This document shows positions 1 to 11,449 of a DNA stretch of 64,000 nt, piece by piece. Within the stretch, counting starts at the first letter, position 1, and each line of letters starts with the position of its first letter. Location of the stretch: assembly GCA_029204225.1 (NCBI GenBank), contig CM055103.1, positions 4,707,256 to 4,771,255 on the forward strand. Reading direction: 5' to 3'. This stretch comes from Diphasiastrum complanatum (Eukaryota; Streptophyta; Lycopodiopsida; Lycopodiales; Lycopodiaceae). Position numbers and translations under genes: made by a program. The notes beneath the pieces were generated by a model. The model searched no databases. It was not told the DNA's origin and saw only the letters and a list, made by a program, of their open reading frames with translations.

Positions 1-640
1 TCTTGATTGGTGTCTTCCACGACCAAATCTACCACCACATCCCCTGACTGCAAGAGCTTGATCAATCCCCTGGTTGCGATGACTCTAGTTCTCTTGACGT
101 TGTTTTTCCTGCAAAAGCAATCCACCTAACTCTTCATAGGTTGGAAAGATTTCCCCGTGTGGCTATACTTGTCACAAACATCTGATGTGACTCACTCAAA
201 CTATTCAATCTCAACTGCATGATCTCACGATCCTGTACTCACCTGCTGCTAATTGGTCACGAATCTCTTTGATCTTCAGTAGGTGATCAACAACAGTTGC
301 CCATCATCCATCCGCAATGTGTGCAGCTCGTCTTCAGGAATAGCACTCGAGATGTGTTTGTGGTCTCAAACAATACCTTCAACGTATCTCATGCTTCTTT
401 TGGTCCTTCTAATTCCGAAATGTAGGAAATAATTGCATCTCTAACTGATAAGTTGATGACATTCTGTGCTTTTTCGGTTTTCTCCTGTCAATTGCCCGTT
501 TGATCTTCTTCATCAATGGCCTTGCTCTCTCACCTGTCACGATCTCCCATAGCTCCTTTCCATCAAAATGTTCTTCAGTTTGAAATTCCAAACTGCGTAG
601 TTGTCAGCTCCTTCCAATTTGCTTGACTCATTGAGGACAT
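1..640 (-). pseudogene. Degraded copia gag
   Basis: Gag structural protein of a copia element. Recognisable pieces in order on the minus strand are NYAVWNFKL (the conserved NYxxWxFKM-type start), DGKELWEIVTGER, TSRVLFLKDELHTLRMDDG, and a later LNSLSESHQMFVTS block. These match the UBN2/gag-polypeptide family pattern. The pieces fall in different frames, with several stops and at least three frameshifts. A start codon is plausible at 640. The C-terminal part, zinc knuckle and pol lie beyond base 1. Confidence 0.65.
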
Positions 641-1535
641 GTCTCTCTTAGATTTGCCATTACTGAACAGATGAGTCCAGCAAGTAATTTATCACACCAC
701 AAAACTGGTATATTTTTTATGGTTATACACCCAATATCGGAATGGAACGCGAAGTACGGCTGCTCAGGATCCCTCTTCAACTTGTGCACTTGGATCCGAT
801 AGTTGGAGCATAGTGATATCGGACTGGAGCGCTGTACGACTGCTCAGGTGTCTCTTCAGCTAGTACGCTTGGATCCGATAATGGTACGGAAAAAGAGAGA
901 ATATAAGAACTTTCAGAGGGAATATTTTCATTTTTTCTACTTCGGCGCGGTGCAACGCCGCCTCCTCTTTTGCAAAGATTTCGAAAATGAGTGATCGTTC
1001 AAACAGACAGATATCAGTAATGTGAAAAGTTTGAAGCTTCCTAACTCTGAATGACAGTTACTAGATACTATCTAGTGTGATTTGTGGTACTCCAAATAGA
1101 CAATGAGAGATTTTCTTGGCAAACTCTCACACAAATAGCACTTTCCACAACACTACAAAGTATTGTAGAATCCTCTCCCCACTTCAACAGATTTTCAATC
1201 TGTTCTGATGCTGCCATGGCCTTTTGGATGCCTCCGGGGACCGTGTTTTTTACAACAACTAGAAAGTATTGTTAAAAATCTCTCCGCTCAACGATTTTCA
1301 ACTTGTTTGATGCTGCCCTGGCCTTTCTGATGCCTCGGGTGACTGTGTCATTGTTCCCCACTCATGATTCTGAGCTCCAAACCTGCAAAATACACCAAAG
1401 AAAGATTTCTTCCAACTGTTTTTTATCTCTCCAAGCTTTCACCTCCCATGAAGGACTTTCTCACTTCGTTGTGGAGCCTGTGACAAGCTGTATCCACTAA
1501 TCAGGCACACAGGACTATTGCCGCTCTAATAACCA

Positions 1536-1796
1536 TGTCAACAATCAGAAATGGAACATTAAGCATTCACTATAAGCAATCACCAAAGAAGCCGAAGAAG
1601 AACACACACTATCAATCTATCACCCTGCAACATACTGAATGTAAAATGTACATATAAACCCTAAACCCGGATAGAGAGGGAGAACCTAGGAGTAGACTAC
1701 TAGACTAGCCAACGGCTTAGTTACAGCTAGTAATAAAGTACATCGTAAACAGTAACTAAGAAGTGTAACAATGAAGTTTATCATTGATTTCTAACA
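1536..1796 (-). repeat. Copia 5' LTR (261 bp)
   Basis: On the minus strand it begins TGTTAGAAATCAATG and ends TTGACA. It is followed directly by TGGTTATTAGAGC, a one-base-expanded, mutated form of the plant copia primer-binding site TGGTATCAGAGC. The second LTR is outside the window, so the boundaries rest on the TG...CA ends and PBS position only. Confidence 0.65.
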
Positions 1797-3480
1797 TTCT
1801 TGCTGAGCTTTTTTCTCTTCTTGTGCCTTCTGGCACCCAGTGGCATAATCTTCCTGATATTGCCTTCCTTCTTCTCTCACATTAGGATATGGGCCCTGCA
1901 GTTGAGAGTTGATCTTTTAATATTGATGGGGGTGGTGAGGGTGCCACTCCCTTTTTGCTTTTGTGCTTGCGTGACTGCTAACACTGAGGCATGGAACTGT
2001 TGCTTTTCTGGTGGCAAGCCCTTTTGGGGGTCAAAGGAAAATGATGGTGGGTGGCTAGGCGGTTGGGATGGGATCCCGCACACTCATTCCAGGTCTTATT
2101 TAATAATGGACAGTTCTTGTTGCAGTGTCCATAATTGCATTCTCGACAGAAGGATGTGTACTGTCCCTTGTATGGACATTCCGCAATTCTATGGCCTTTG
2201 CCACATCCTTAGGGAGCCGTAATTTCTACCACCTTGACGCTTGAGGTTGAGCTTCATAGGTCGCATAATATTCGTTAATGGCGGGATCTATAAATGGTTC
2301 GTCCAGCCCATACCATTGACAGCTACTCAGGTTGAGGTGGTGTTGGTACTTCATGTTCCGTTGTTGTCAAGTTCACATGGGCCACTTTGCTGGTTGGCTG
2401 GCCCTAGTGGTGCAAGTAAGGCCATGCGTTTGTTGATTGTTTGGTGCGCCATACCTCTCGCCACATTAGGTGCCCCTTGATGATAAGAATAAGACTTTTG
2501 ATAGGGACTCCTCTTCTGTTGTATGATCTGGGGGTTAAATGGGCAAAATGCCATCTCGTGAGATGATACGTTGCACAGATAGCAAAATCTTCGTGTCAGT
2601 CTCAAATTTTGCTTTAAGACCAGACACTCATTAGTTGTATGGTTCCGAGTGCAAATTGAGCACCATACATTTTCTCGGTGGGGATACTGCAGCTTGTTCT
2701 GCTCCAGTGGATTTGGATTTAGTGTTATAGCTTTCTACAAGGCCTTTAATTTCTGGTCAAACTGAGCCGTTAATTCTTCCATATGCTGCTTGTGTAGCTT
2801 TGTCATTTGTTCCATCAGCAGCTCGGTGGACAGGCTGGTTGCATTGGATGATCATGATGCTACCGAAAGAGTTGGACAGGTCGGTGGATAGGTTGGTTGC
2901 ATTGGATGATGATGATGCTACCGAAAGAGTTGGAGTGTGGGTGGTTGGATAAGATTCATCGTCTGAACCCTCACCCTCTTCCCTGATGGCATCTTCCATT
3001 GCTTCCTACACTGTAGCGTACTGCTCTCATCGTTTAAGCTCTCTTGGATACTAAGTGGTAGCCTTGCAAGGAACCACATAATAACTGCATGATCAGGAGT
3101 TAGGGCTGCATTGCACTCGGATCTTAGATGTTTGACCCGTTCGATATAGTCCCTGACGCTTTCTCTTTTTCCCGTCTTTACTTTGCTCAGCAGGAGAAAC
3201 GGATCTTCCAAGAACTTTCTGGGTTTAAAAGCACGTGATGAGAGCCATTTTAATAGCTTCCCAAGTGGTTTTCTCTTCTTCCGATAGGTTGAAGTACCAA
3301 TCTTGTGCAACTGCCACTCGAGACATCGGAAACAACATCAATTTCTCTGCCAGTGTCCGCTCGTTGTAGATTTTGCAGACTTGCTCATAAATTTGGAGGA
3401 ATCTGATTGGATCTGATGACCCATCATATTTAGGTATTTCCATTCGTGGTGCCCTCCGGACTGCTTGGTGTTAGTACTAC
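1797..3480 (-). pseudogene. Broken Ty3/gypsy gag with a zinc-knuckle array
   Basis: The N-terminal capsid-like part runs 3443-3010, with PKYDGSSDPIRFLQIYEQ, then QDWYFNLSEEEKTTWEAI, RKFLEDPFLLLSKVKTGKRE and MWFLARLP. It is followed by an acidic linker and zinc knuckles at about 2680-2100 (CSICTRNHTTNEC, CYLCNVSSHEMAFC, a knuckle lacking its first Cys at GCGKGHRIAEC, and CRECNYGHCNKNC). The layout matches the gag at 41.9-43.7 kb closely, so both belong to one family. Frameshifts separate the blocks. Protease should follow to the left but is replaced by the copia LTR at 1796. No LTR was found on the right. Confidence 0.7.
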
Positions 3481-4849
3481 ATACATAAGGCCCATGGTTC
3501 ACATGTGTGAAGCCTATGTACACTTTAATTTAGATTGCTCTTGCTTACATATCAAGATAGGATCAATTCTAGCTTGCATTTGGTGATAGAATTGTTGATA
3601 GTAATGCAACCAATCACCCTTGTGGATTGAATGAATCCATTTATGGTCCTAGTTGTACTTTTCTTTCACAATTTCAGTTGTGTAAAAACTATTATCTTGT
3701 ATCTGATTTTGAATCCTAAGACAAACTAGTCACAATTGAAAAGCTCTAAATTCACCTGAAATCTTGTAGAAAAAGCTAGCGTGTATGACAATCATTTGAA
3801 AGATACGTTGACCAAAGAGAAATAGTGGTGGTGGTGCAATGTTACCTAGCCAAAATGTGGTGCAAATACATGGAATGGTGGAATGCAAGAGCAAGCAACT
3901 TTTTATAATTTTTAGCAATGTCATCAATTCGTTTATGTGTAACACCTAAAATTTCATTCGGTCTTTATCTTGAAAACCAATCTAGCCACACCATGTAGCA
4001 AAGTTCGATAAGAGAATTACATAATCGCGATAGAGCTGGCGAAATAGAATTATATACGAGTCCACAAGCTGTAGGTGTGGCCTATCAATGTGGATGTGCA
4101 ATGTCAATTTTGTACATGATGATGACAATGACAAGTAGTATGAAACTCGCAAAAAAGGGGGGAACAAACAATCTTGTATTCAATCCAAACTAGATATTTT
4201 TGATGCAAACACAAAAAACTCGAACTTGAGATAAATGAACCTACTAAATGTGTGCTCAGAACTTTGAAATCATATGATCATTATTTTGTAGCATGATCAT
4301 CTTTACCTATAAACTTGGAACCAAAATGAATTTTTCAACACAACTAAGTCGACAAGTGTGCATGCTTCTTCAATGCATGTTGTAACATGGCACCAACAAG
4401 TTTGGTAACATCAAGTTGTTGATAGCTAACCTTAAAAATGTGAAAGTTGTAAATTTTATTGTTTGAAGTTTTAAAAAAATGTATTAGTTTCATAATGAAA
4501 AAGTTGAGTTTAACCCAAGTAGGAAATTTGCAATGACAATGTCAAAAACAAAAGTTTTCTAGTTGACTTTAAATTATGGTAACACTATAAACTTTCGTTC
4601 AAATTTTTTTAGAAGTCTATGTTATTCTATTGCTGAAAACTTGTGAATGGTATGACTCATTTCGAAGAAGATCAATGCTAAAGATCAACTCTAAGATGGT
4701 GTACAACCATTGCAATAACAAACTCAGTTTGAAGTATATTGTTATTGGACAAACATCCAAAACATGGTATAAGAATCTAGCCAACAATCTATCATATTGG
4801 ACAAACATGCTATACGAATGGAACCAATGATCTTTCTCCAAAATCATAG
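3481..4849. other. AT-rich interval without recognisable genes
   Basis: Only short open frames occur on both strands and none resembles a known domain. I see no RNA gene or clear mobile-element end here. Confidence 0.5.
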
Positions 4850-5060
4850 AATCCGTGAACCGTGGATGGTTCACCACGGTTCTTGGAACCGGACAGTGAA
4901 CCGTACAGTTCACAAAGTCTGGTTCCAAGAACCGTGATAATCAATCAATTAATTAAATTTTTTTAGGGGTAAAGAGCATAAAACAAATTAATTAATCAAT
5001 TATTACATGAACCATACCACGGTTCACTGTACGGTACTTGGAACCCACGGTTCTCAGATG
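4850..5060. repeat. Inverted repeat, MITE-like foldback
   Basis: An AT-rich centre (about 4955-4995) has arms AATCAATTAATTAA and AATTAATTAATCAATTATT facing each other. Both sides continue outwards into GGTTC/GAACC-rich segments carrying ACCACGGTTC, GTGAACCGTA and their reverse complements. The structure folds back on itself over about 200 bp with no coding potential. It is probably a non-autonomous DNA element downstream of the PP2C gene. Confidence 0.5.
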
Positions 5061-5549
5061 TCCAAAATTGATTTTATGTATTTTAAAGGATAACAATTTC
5101 CAATAAATCGATAAGTGCTTTTTTATGTAGGAAAATTTATGTGAAATATTTACATGAATCAAAAACATGAAATTTAGAATACATAGGATTCATTATGCTT
5201 CTCAAAAACTCAAATTTTGCACCATACTTGGGAAAAGTTACATCCCACTGATTCAATACTAATTTATAGACCTGAAACATGCCTCATGATGAAACACAGT
5301 GAGGCCTAAGGAATGGAATTCTCAAATTTTTAGTCATGATAGCTAGATATTGTCCTAATTCACCTAGTTAGATCTAACTTAAGATATGCTGTTTTAATTC
5401 ATGCTAGAAGCTGCGAAAATTTTTAATAGTTGGGAGATCAAAAGTTTGAGTTCAAGGAAATCATGGCAAAAAGTTTCAAAACAATGTTGAGCCTTCTAAA
5501 AATGCAAAATATTTGAAGGAACATCAAAGGAAGCTCCATAGCATTGATT

Positions 5550-8500
5550 TTACCTATCTTTCAAATCCACAACCACAACACTGATGTTGTCCATGCTTCC
5601 TTTGGAAAGTGCCACTTTGGCCAGAATTGCGGCTGCAGCTGTAGCTAGGGGATTATCGATCTCATTGTCTGGGGAGCCAGGGTGGTTTCTGTATCTACAA
5701 TGTCCAGCCAAGCATCTCCTAGCAATGTCACACGCTTCTTCATTGGACAAAACGTCCCATAGTCCATCACTGGCCAAAATGAGGCACTCGTCGTCCTTCA
5801 TCCTGGGGGTGCATGTGACCTCTGGCTCTGGTATGATAAATGGCTTCAGGTAGCGATCACCTGGCAAAAAGGATTCATGAGAGATGATGCATGGATAAAT
5901 GCATTTGGAGAAGCAAAGCTAGATCAGAAGCTTGTCATGATCAGTGATGGAATTACTGTTATCTACCTATGGCTCTGGACATTGCCAGGACGCCCAGAAC
6001 TCGAAATCCGTTCCAGAATATCACATGTCCGCCTGCAGCCTCCACCCGAGCCAACTCATCTTCTCTGTCAGGCTGCACAGAATCCACATCAAGCACAGAG
6101 CTTGAGCTTTGTTGTTATCCATTCCTCAAACTATAAAATGTAAAGGTATTGATTTGAAAGAGTGCAATGCATAAAAATGACTTTGGTCATTCAATGAGTG
6201 ATGGGTTGTTCAAAACTTGCGCAGATCACTAAGCACGAAACCTGTAAGCTCTCTTGTTGTCAATTCCTGAAACAATACAATGTAAAGGTATTAACATGAA
6301 AGACTAATGCAACAACAAAACTTTAGTTGTCCAGTAAGTGGTGAATTAGATGAAACTTCTTTTCTCAGGCATCAACCGTCGACGGTCGAAGTTACACTCC
6401 AATCAGCCGCAGAAATAAGGATATACAAGAGAAAAAACCAACAAAACTCGAGGTTTATTCATAGTTTAACCCATAAATTGCACAGAAGGGTTTTTCTATG
6501 CAGTATGATTCCTGGATCAAAGAATAACCATCGGCTGCATTCTTGATAAGCTATGAGGAGCTCAAGTACACGGCTTGACAGTGGAGTGTAGCAACCAGAA
6601 TAATGCCCTACAATTGCTTCTCTACATCTTTCTCCTGTATATCGGTTTTCAAAAATTGTGAACTATTTTGACTTCCAAAATTGACCCTTAAACAATGATT
6701 TTTTTAACAAAATCTGTTGTTCAACAGTGATAGATATAGGGCCCTAAACTCCAGGTTATATACTATACAGGATTCACTAGTAGTCCTCTTGCACACCTAT
6801 GGGTCTTCGTATCTTTTATAATGGATATAGGAAACTTCATTCACAATGATCTTGAAAAACTTTTGAGATTGCTATGTATTCGTTATGACATAGGGGGAAT
6901 GCATGCTCCCAAGAGGAAAAAAAATGATTTAATATTATATCCTATGGAGCTCCTAAAAAACTCAATAAGTGGTCTAAATGGACTTTTTAGGACACAAGGA
7001 TGCTTGTGCCATACTAAGAGGATACCACTACATTAGTACAAAAAGTGCTAGATGCAAGAGGATTGGGATATGAAAGGATAGATTAACGCTAATGAAAGTA
7101 GGTAGATGGGATGGAGAGTGGGTCATTCCTCATAGTAGCAACAAATGAATCATTGGTAATTTGTTATAATACTATTTTGGTTGACAAAATATGAACTTTT
7201 TAAACGTGGATGACTCGAGTTTACTTTCTAATTTTTAGATTATTGACAAGATTCATCATGAACAAAATACTATCTGAATGCGGATTAATAATTTACCTTG
7301 AAGAGGGATGCAAAGTGGCCTTTATGTTATCTCTATTAGGCAAGTGCCAAGCAAAAGCTGTTGCATATTAAAGAAGATTTGGGTTTGGTAGAAGATATTT
7401 TCAAAAGATTATCTATACCAAGATTTTCACATAGAAATTGAGGCAAACAATAGGATTCTATTGAGCCAATTACTTTTTATTTTGTCAACTATTTTTTGTT
7501 GAACAGTTGGCAATAAGAGGGGTAATTCTATAGGACAAGTTAGCAGTCAAGGGCACTTTTCTTTGCATTGATTCTAGCACTAGTTTTATATGCCTTTTGA
7601 ACAAAAGTTAAATCAGCTAAAATATATTCATTGTAATTGTGGAGTTCCCAATGGATTTGAGTGTTTTGACTTGGTGTCACTATCAAAAGCGTAGATTTTT
7701 GTATTTTTATTCCTTGTACGATACATGAAAAAAAAAAACTTACCAACATTGCAAGATATCTAAAAGCCATCTTGCCACAAAATAATATAAAAAAGGGTGG
7801 CAAAAGAAAATCAGAAGAAAGTGAACCTTGTGATCATTGCACACATATAATGTTCATCCCTTCATAGCCATAGCAAGTACGGCTGAGACTCGTGCATGTG
7901 TTTGAATATCCTGGAGTGCACAACTTACCTCATGTTTCGTGAACTTTGCCGTAGGGAACCCATATGCAGCGTTCAAAAAAAGATCAAGCATTGAACAGAG
8001 AGAAAATATTGCTCAAGAGACAAGACAATTGGCAGACGATGGAAATTTCATATCTCCTAGAACCGAGCAGAGACTTGAAGCAGGCTTAGCTTGTCGAGCA
8101 TCGGTAAGTTAAAACGACAGAAACTGTCATAGCCTGCATCTCGTTACGTATTCACATAGTTAAATTAGAGTGTCGTCCTGAAAACTCCAACCAGTTTCTG
8201 ATTCAATGTGCATGGGATAAATCACAGTCAGGCGGATTGATTGCTCCAGTACAATCAGAATTCGGAAAATGGAACGCAAAAGTTTCTTCCAAGGAGCTGC
8301 AGTCCATAGTGCTCTTCAACAACACAATTAGGAAAGCAAATCGGCCTCCGAAAGCAAAAGTTCCGGTGTTCTATGACTGTCAGAGTGAAGAAGATCTACG
8401 TCCACATCGTCCGAGAGCAATTTCACGCAAGTTTAGAGTACGTGCAGCACAGTAGACAGGCTATTTGTGTACACCTACGTGATGAATGTACCTTTATTTC

Positions 8501-9826
8501 TCAAGCATTATTAAAAAAGAGCTTATTTAGATCAACATTGATAGTATATTGGAAGGATGCATCTGCTGTCCAAGTGCACTTATGTCCTTCATGGCCTGTG
8601 TTCGATCTGCAGATAAAATTTCGCAGCTGTTTCTCATGCCAGACGTATTAGTCAATGGCGCAAATTGGCTCTAGCTTCGAAGAACCCAAAATCAAGACAT
8701 GGGTTTGGAATTGTATTATCCCAGAGAAGCGAGGCCGACCAAAACATATTTAACACTGGTCCATTAAGAGTTCATATTGCATGGAGAAGATCTAGACTTT
8801 AAGACGTGATAACAGATCGGTTTACTTGGATGTCGCTGCTTATAATTGCAGTGCGTTTCTGTGTTCCTAGTTTGTGGCAGGTGATCGAGATTGGATTGTG
8901 AGATTTCTATGATTTTATGAGTGTGTTTTCTATGGAATTCCAAGCACTAATCTAATTTTTGTTTTGACATAAAGAAGGTGATAAAACAGGATCACCACAG
9001 GCCCTACATGAGACAAAATAATAGTGTTGTCATCCCTTAGATAGATACTATTAGACTTAATGTGGTAATGGCATGAATTTCATGTTTGATTTTTTGTATT
9101 TAGGGTTGTTGGTTTTTGGAATGACGTTGTTCGGCAATTTAAGTAAGTTGAATGGTGATCTTACCAATATGTATCATATGATTTAGTTGAAAGATGCTAG
9201 ACAAAGATACAACTCACATTTCGGAATGCGATCTAGGATTTCCCATTAGGGTTTTCTCGAATGCAATTTCTTTTGTTTTCTTGTTTTTTTGGGTGCCAAT
9301 ATGGGTATTAGATCTTCTTCAAACACAGATTTTACAATCTGCTGTAAGTGAAACTAATACTCATCACAACATTATTCGAGGTGAGAAAAAAGCCTAGGAG
9401 GCAAAATAAAATGGACTAGAAATGCAATAGTAAGGGAACATAAAGCAAACCTTGTGATCGATGCAATGGCACTAATCATATTGTACAACATGAGAGATTT
9501 ACACTACCCACTATAGAAACAAAACCTACGATCGACAACGTTTTAGAAGACCTGATGATTAAGAAAAAAACAAAAAAACAAAAAAATCATGGGAATGGCT
9601 ACTACGTGGGATAATCAATTGGTCGAGCCATTATCAGAGATGATCTAGTCCTCGGGCAACTTGTAGGGCTCCACCACTCATTGCCTGGGTCCCGATTATT
9701 TGTGACTATGGCCCTCCCAATGACCAATAGCTAGTACGTTATTGTCGTTCGGCTGATTTTAAGGCCCTTTTGGGCCCTATATTATTTTGCATAATATAGG
9801 GCCCGTCCATTTTTTTCTCTCTAAAT

Positions 9827-9881
<55 letters not shown>

Positions 9882-10073
9882 CAAGAGAGAGAGGGGGAAA
9901 GAGAGAGTGCACGAGTGACGACGAAGAGAGAGAGGCGTCAAAAAAATCAGTAAGTGATGGTCGGACCATTACCACAAATAATCTGGTCCCTGAACAGCTC
10001 GTGGCTCCACCAAGGGCTACCAGGTCCATTTAGGTAATGGCCCTCCTACGTGAGTAACTCCATAAAATGAAAT

Positions 10074-10125
<52 letters not shown>

Positions 10126-11385
10126 AAGCAAACCTTGTGATCTTTGGACAAAGCAATGGCCTTGCCTCCACGTGAAAGCACAGCCCTTGAGTCTCCACAA
10201 TTGCCAACTATGATTTGGGATGGCCCTACCACAGCCACCACGGCCGTTGATCCAACTGTTTCTGGAATGGATGCGGACGCCTCACAGTCGGGCCGCATTT
10301 CCGTATTGCCATCCACCTCCGCATCCACTTTTGAGAAGCATGCCACCATTGCCTTTTGCCAATAAGCCGTCAGATCGGTGGCCGAAAGGACTGACCCTGG
10401 GGACCATGTGGCTAGCGCAGTTGTCACCTCCTCAGCCAGAGCATGATGGAGTCTATCTTTGCAGAGCAAGGACGCCTGCATGGCACCACCGACATCGTCA
10501 AAGCCTTCTTGCTGGGTTGCAGCTATGGCGATCAGAGAGAGAGAGAGAGCGAGAGAGAGAGAGAGCGAGAGAGAGAGAGAAGGGTGGGAGGAGCTTTTTG
10601 CTTGGAGCTGGATGAGGTAGAGGGGTCAGGGTAGGGAAAGATACCTGAGACCCGCCGTGGCCATCGTAGACGCCGAAGAAGTGGAGCGAAGACAATTCTT
10701 TTGATCCCTTAGAGCTGCAGTAGTTGCATGATGGTCCTGCAACATCGCTGCGTGCATGCAAAAAAGAGGGTACGGCAGCCACAGCATCCTCCATCTCCCT
10801 TCGTCTACCACACAAGGATACCAACCCGTGAGGTGGGCAGCTGCTGCTTTTCATGCACCGGCAATCTGCACGTTCATGATCTGATCCACTAAATGAAACA
10901 GCTACGTCCTCCTCCTGAGCTGTGTTTGGATAATCATGAAGAACATGGGCTGGTACATCATTGCTGCATAGGAGAGTGGAGATGGTGGGAGAAGCTTGGT
11001 CTTCTTCAACTCTTCCAGGGAGAATGTTGCCTGTCTCTATGAGAGAGCTACTACTTCCACATATTCTTGTGGATTTGGTCGCAGCATCAAAGGTATCCAA
11101 ATTGTAGCCGCTCACTGATTTTTCGAAACTGGTTGCCATAGAGTGGGAAATGCAATCGCGTTCTCTTGCCCATGGTCGCAAGCTTCCCTCTATCTCTTGC
11201 AAGCTATCAGGAGCACATCTCTCAGCTATATTGGCTGAATCACAAGTTTTTTCGAATGAAAGATCTAATTCGGCTTTGCAAGAGGTAAAGTTCAGCTCAA
11301 CCTGGCTATGTGCTGAGCTACAATGATCATCTGTATGACGTGAACGCTTACAACAAGCTTGAACAATATTGCCAGAATTTCCCAT
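5550..11385 (-). CDS. Clade A protein phosphatase 2C (ABA co-receptor type), four exons
   Basis: Predicted Mg/Mn-dependent Ser/Thr phosphatase that, in clade A, dephosphorylates SnRK2 kinases and is inhibited by ABA-bound PYR/PYL receptors. Proposed join on the minus strand: 11385-10645, 10475-10134, 6072-5967, 5860-5550. All junctions are GT-AG and the sum is 1500 nt (499 aa). Motifs in order: [10 protein letters not shown] (about residues 192-201), VYDGHGGSQ (metal Asp near 241), [65 protein letters not shown] and [10 protein letters not shown]. Trp near residue 381 (FWNG) matches the ABI1 Trp300 lock that reaches into the receptor gate. The N-terminal 190 residues are poorly conserved. The start at 11385 is uncertain because conserved N-terminal sequence continues upstream in frame (see 11386-11437). 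Confidence 0.9.
9772..9804. repeat. Perfect 14-bp-arm palindrome
   Basis: GGGCCCTATATTAT, a 5-base spacer TTTGC, then ATAATATAGGGCCC. The arms are identical. It sits at the centre of the MITE-like region in intron 2. GGGCCC also begins the TIRs of the transposon at 18950-27848, but the rest differs. Confidence 0.85.
9827..9884. repeat. Compound (GT)n(GA)n microsatellite
   Basis: Uninterrupted TG units followed by GA units on the plus strand, inside PP2C intron 2. Confidence 0.9.
10074..10125. repeat. (GA)n microsatellite next to the exon 2 donor
   Basis: On the coding (minus) strand this is a (CT)n tract beginning about 8 bases inside the intron 2 donor. Confidence 0.9.
10476..10644 (-). 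other. PP2C intron 1 (169 bp) containing a (CT)n tract
   Basis: Starts GTATCT after GGGTCTCAG and ends CATGCAG before GCGTCCTTG. About one third is (CT)n on the coding strand (plus-strand GA array, about 10527-10581). Exon 2 is thus bracketed by CT arrays on both sides. Confidence 0.8.
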
Positions 11386-11437
11386 ATATTTTAAACGTTG
11401 AATCTCAAATCGCCTTCTGCGTGCAACAGCTGGACAC
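11386..11437 (-). other. Likely coding extension of PP2C exon 1
   Basis: In frame upstream of the ATG at 11385 the minus strand reads [18 protein letters not shown]. This resembles the ARRRRxEIRRFKFV block near the N terminus of many clade A PP2Cs such as the HAI group. A consensus acceptor (CTTCAG, ending at 11438) precedes it, and an in-frame TGA lies further upstream. The true start codon may therefore be on a separate upstream exon that I could not identify. Confidence 0.5.
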
Positions 11438-11449
11438 CTGAAGCAGATT

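Larger units (their letters stand above)
1..1796 (-). mobile_element. 5' part of a Ty1/copia LTR retrotransposon (LTR, PBS, leader, gag start)
   Basis: Read on the minus strand, the order is LTR (1796-1536), tRNA-Met-type primer-binding site (1535-1522), an untranslated leader of about 0.9 kb, then gag from about 640 to the window edge. The rest of the element lies outside the window. The LTR starts with TGTTAG and ends with GACA. The element abuts a gypsy gag fragment at 1797, which suggests it inserted into an older gypsy element, but no target duplication can be tested without the other end. Confidence 0.7.
9630..10060. repeat. Palindromic repeat units, MITE-like, in PP2C intron 2
   Basis: Two similar blocks (about 9640-9725 and 9965-10060) share AGCTCGTGGCTCCACCA-like and ATGGCCCTCC sequence. 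They are related both directly and by inversion because each unit is itself partly palindromic (GATTATTTGTGACTATGGCC opposite GGACCATTACCACAAATAATC). They flank a perfect hairpin and a (GT)n(GA)n tract. This fits a non-coding foldback element. Confidence 0.45.
6073..10133 (-). other. PP2C intron 2 (about 4.06 kb)
   Basis: Long intron between the SKDHK and PDREDE exons, starting GTTTGC and ending TGTGCAG on the minus strand. It holds AT-rich sequence without clear genes, simple repeats near its 5' end (9827-9884 and 10074-10125), and palindromic repeats at 9630-10060. The string AACCTTGTGATC at the exon 2 donor recurs at about 7824 and 9447, possibly short duplicated exon-edge fragments. No transposase or retroelement domain was seen. 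Confidence 0.7.

Noticed and set aside
7860-8000. Minus-strand 50-codon frame ([20 protein letters not shown] and following) inside PP2C intron 2
   Set aside because: It looks exon-like and has a GTAAGT donor, but I recognise no protein and no neighbouring exons.
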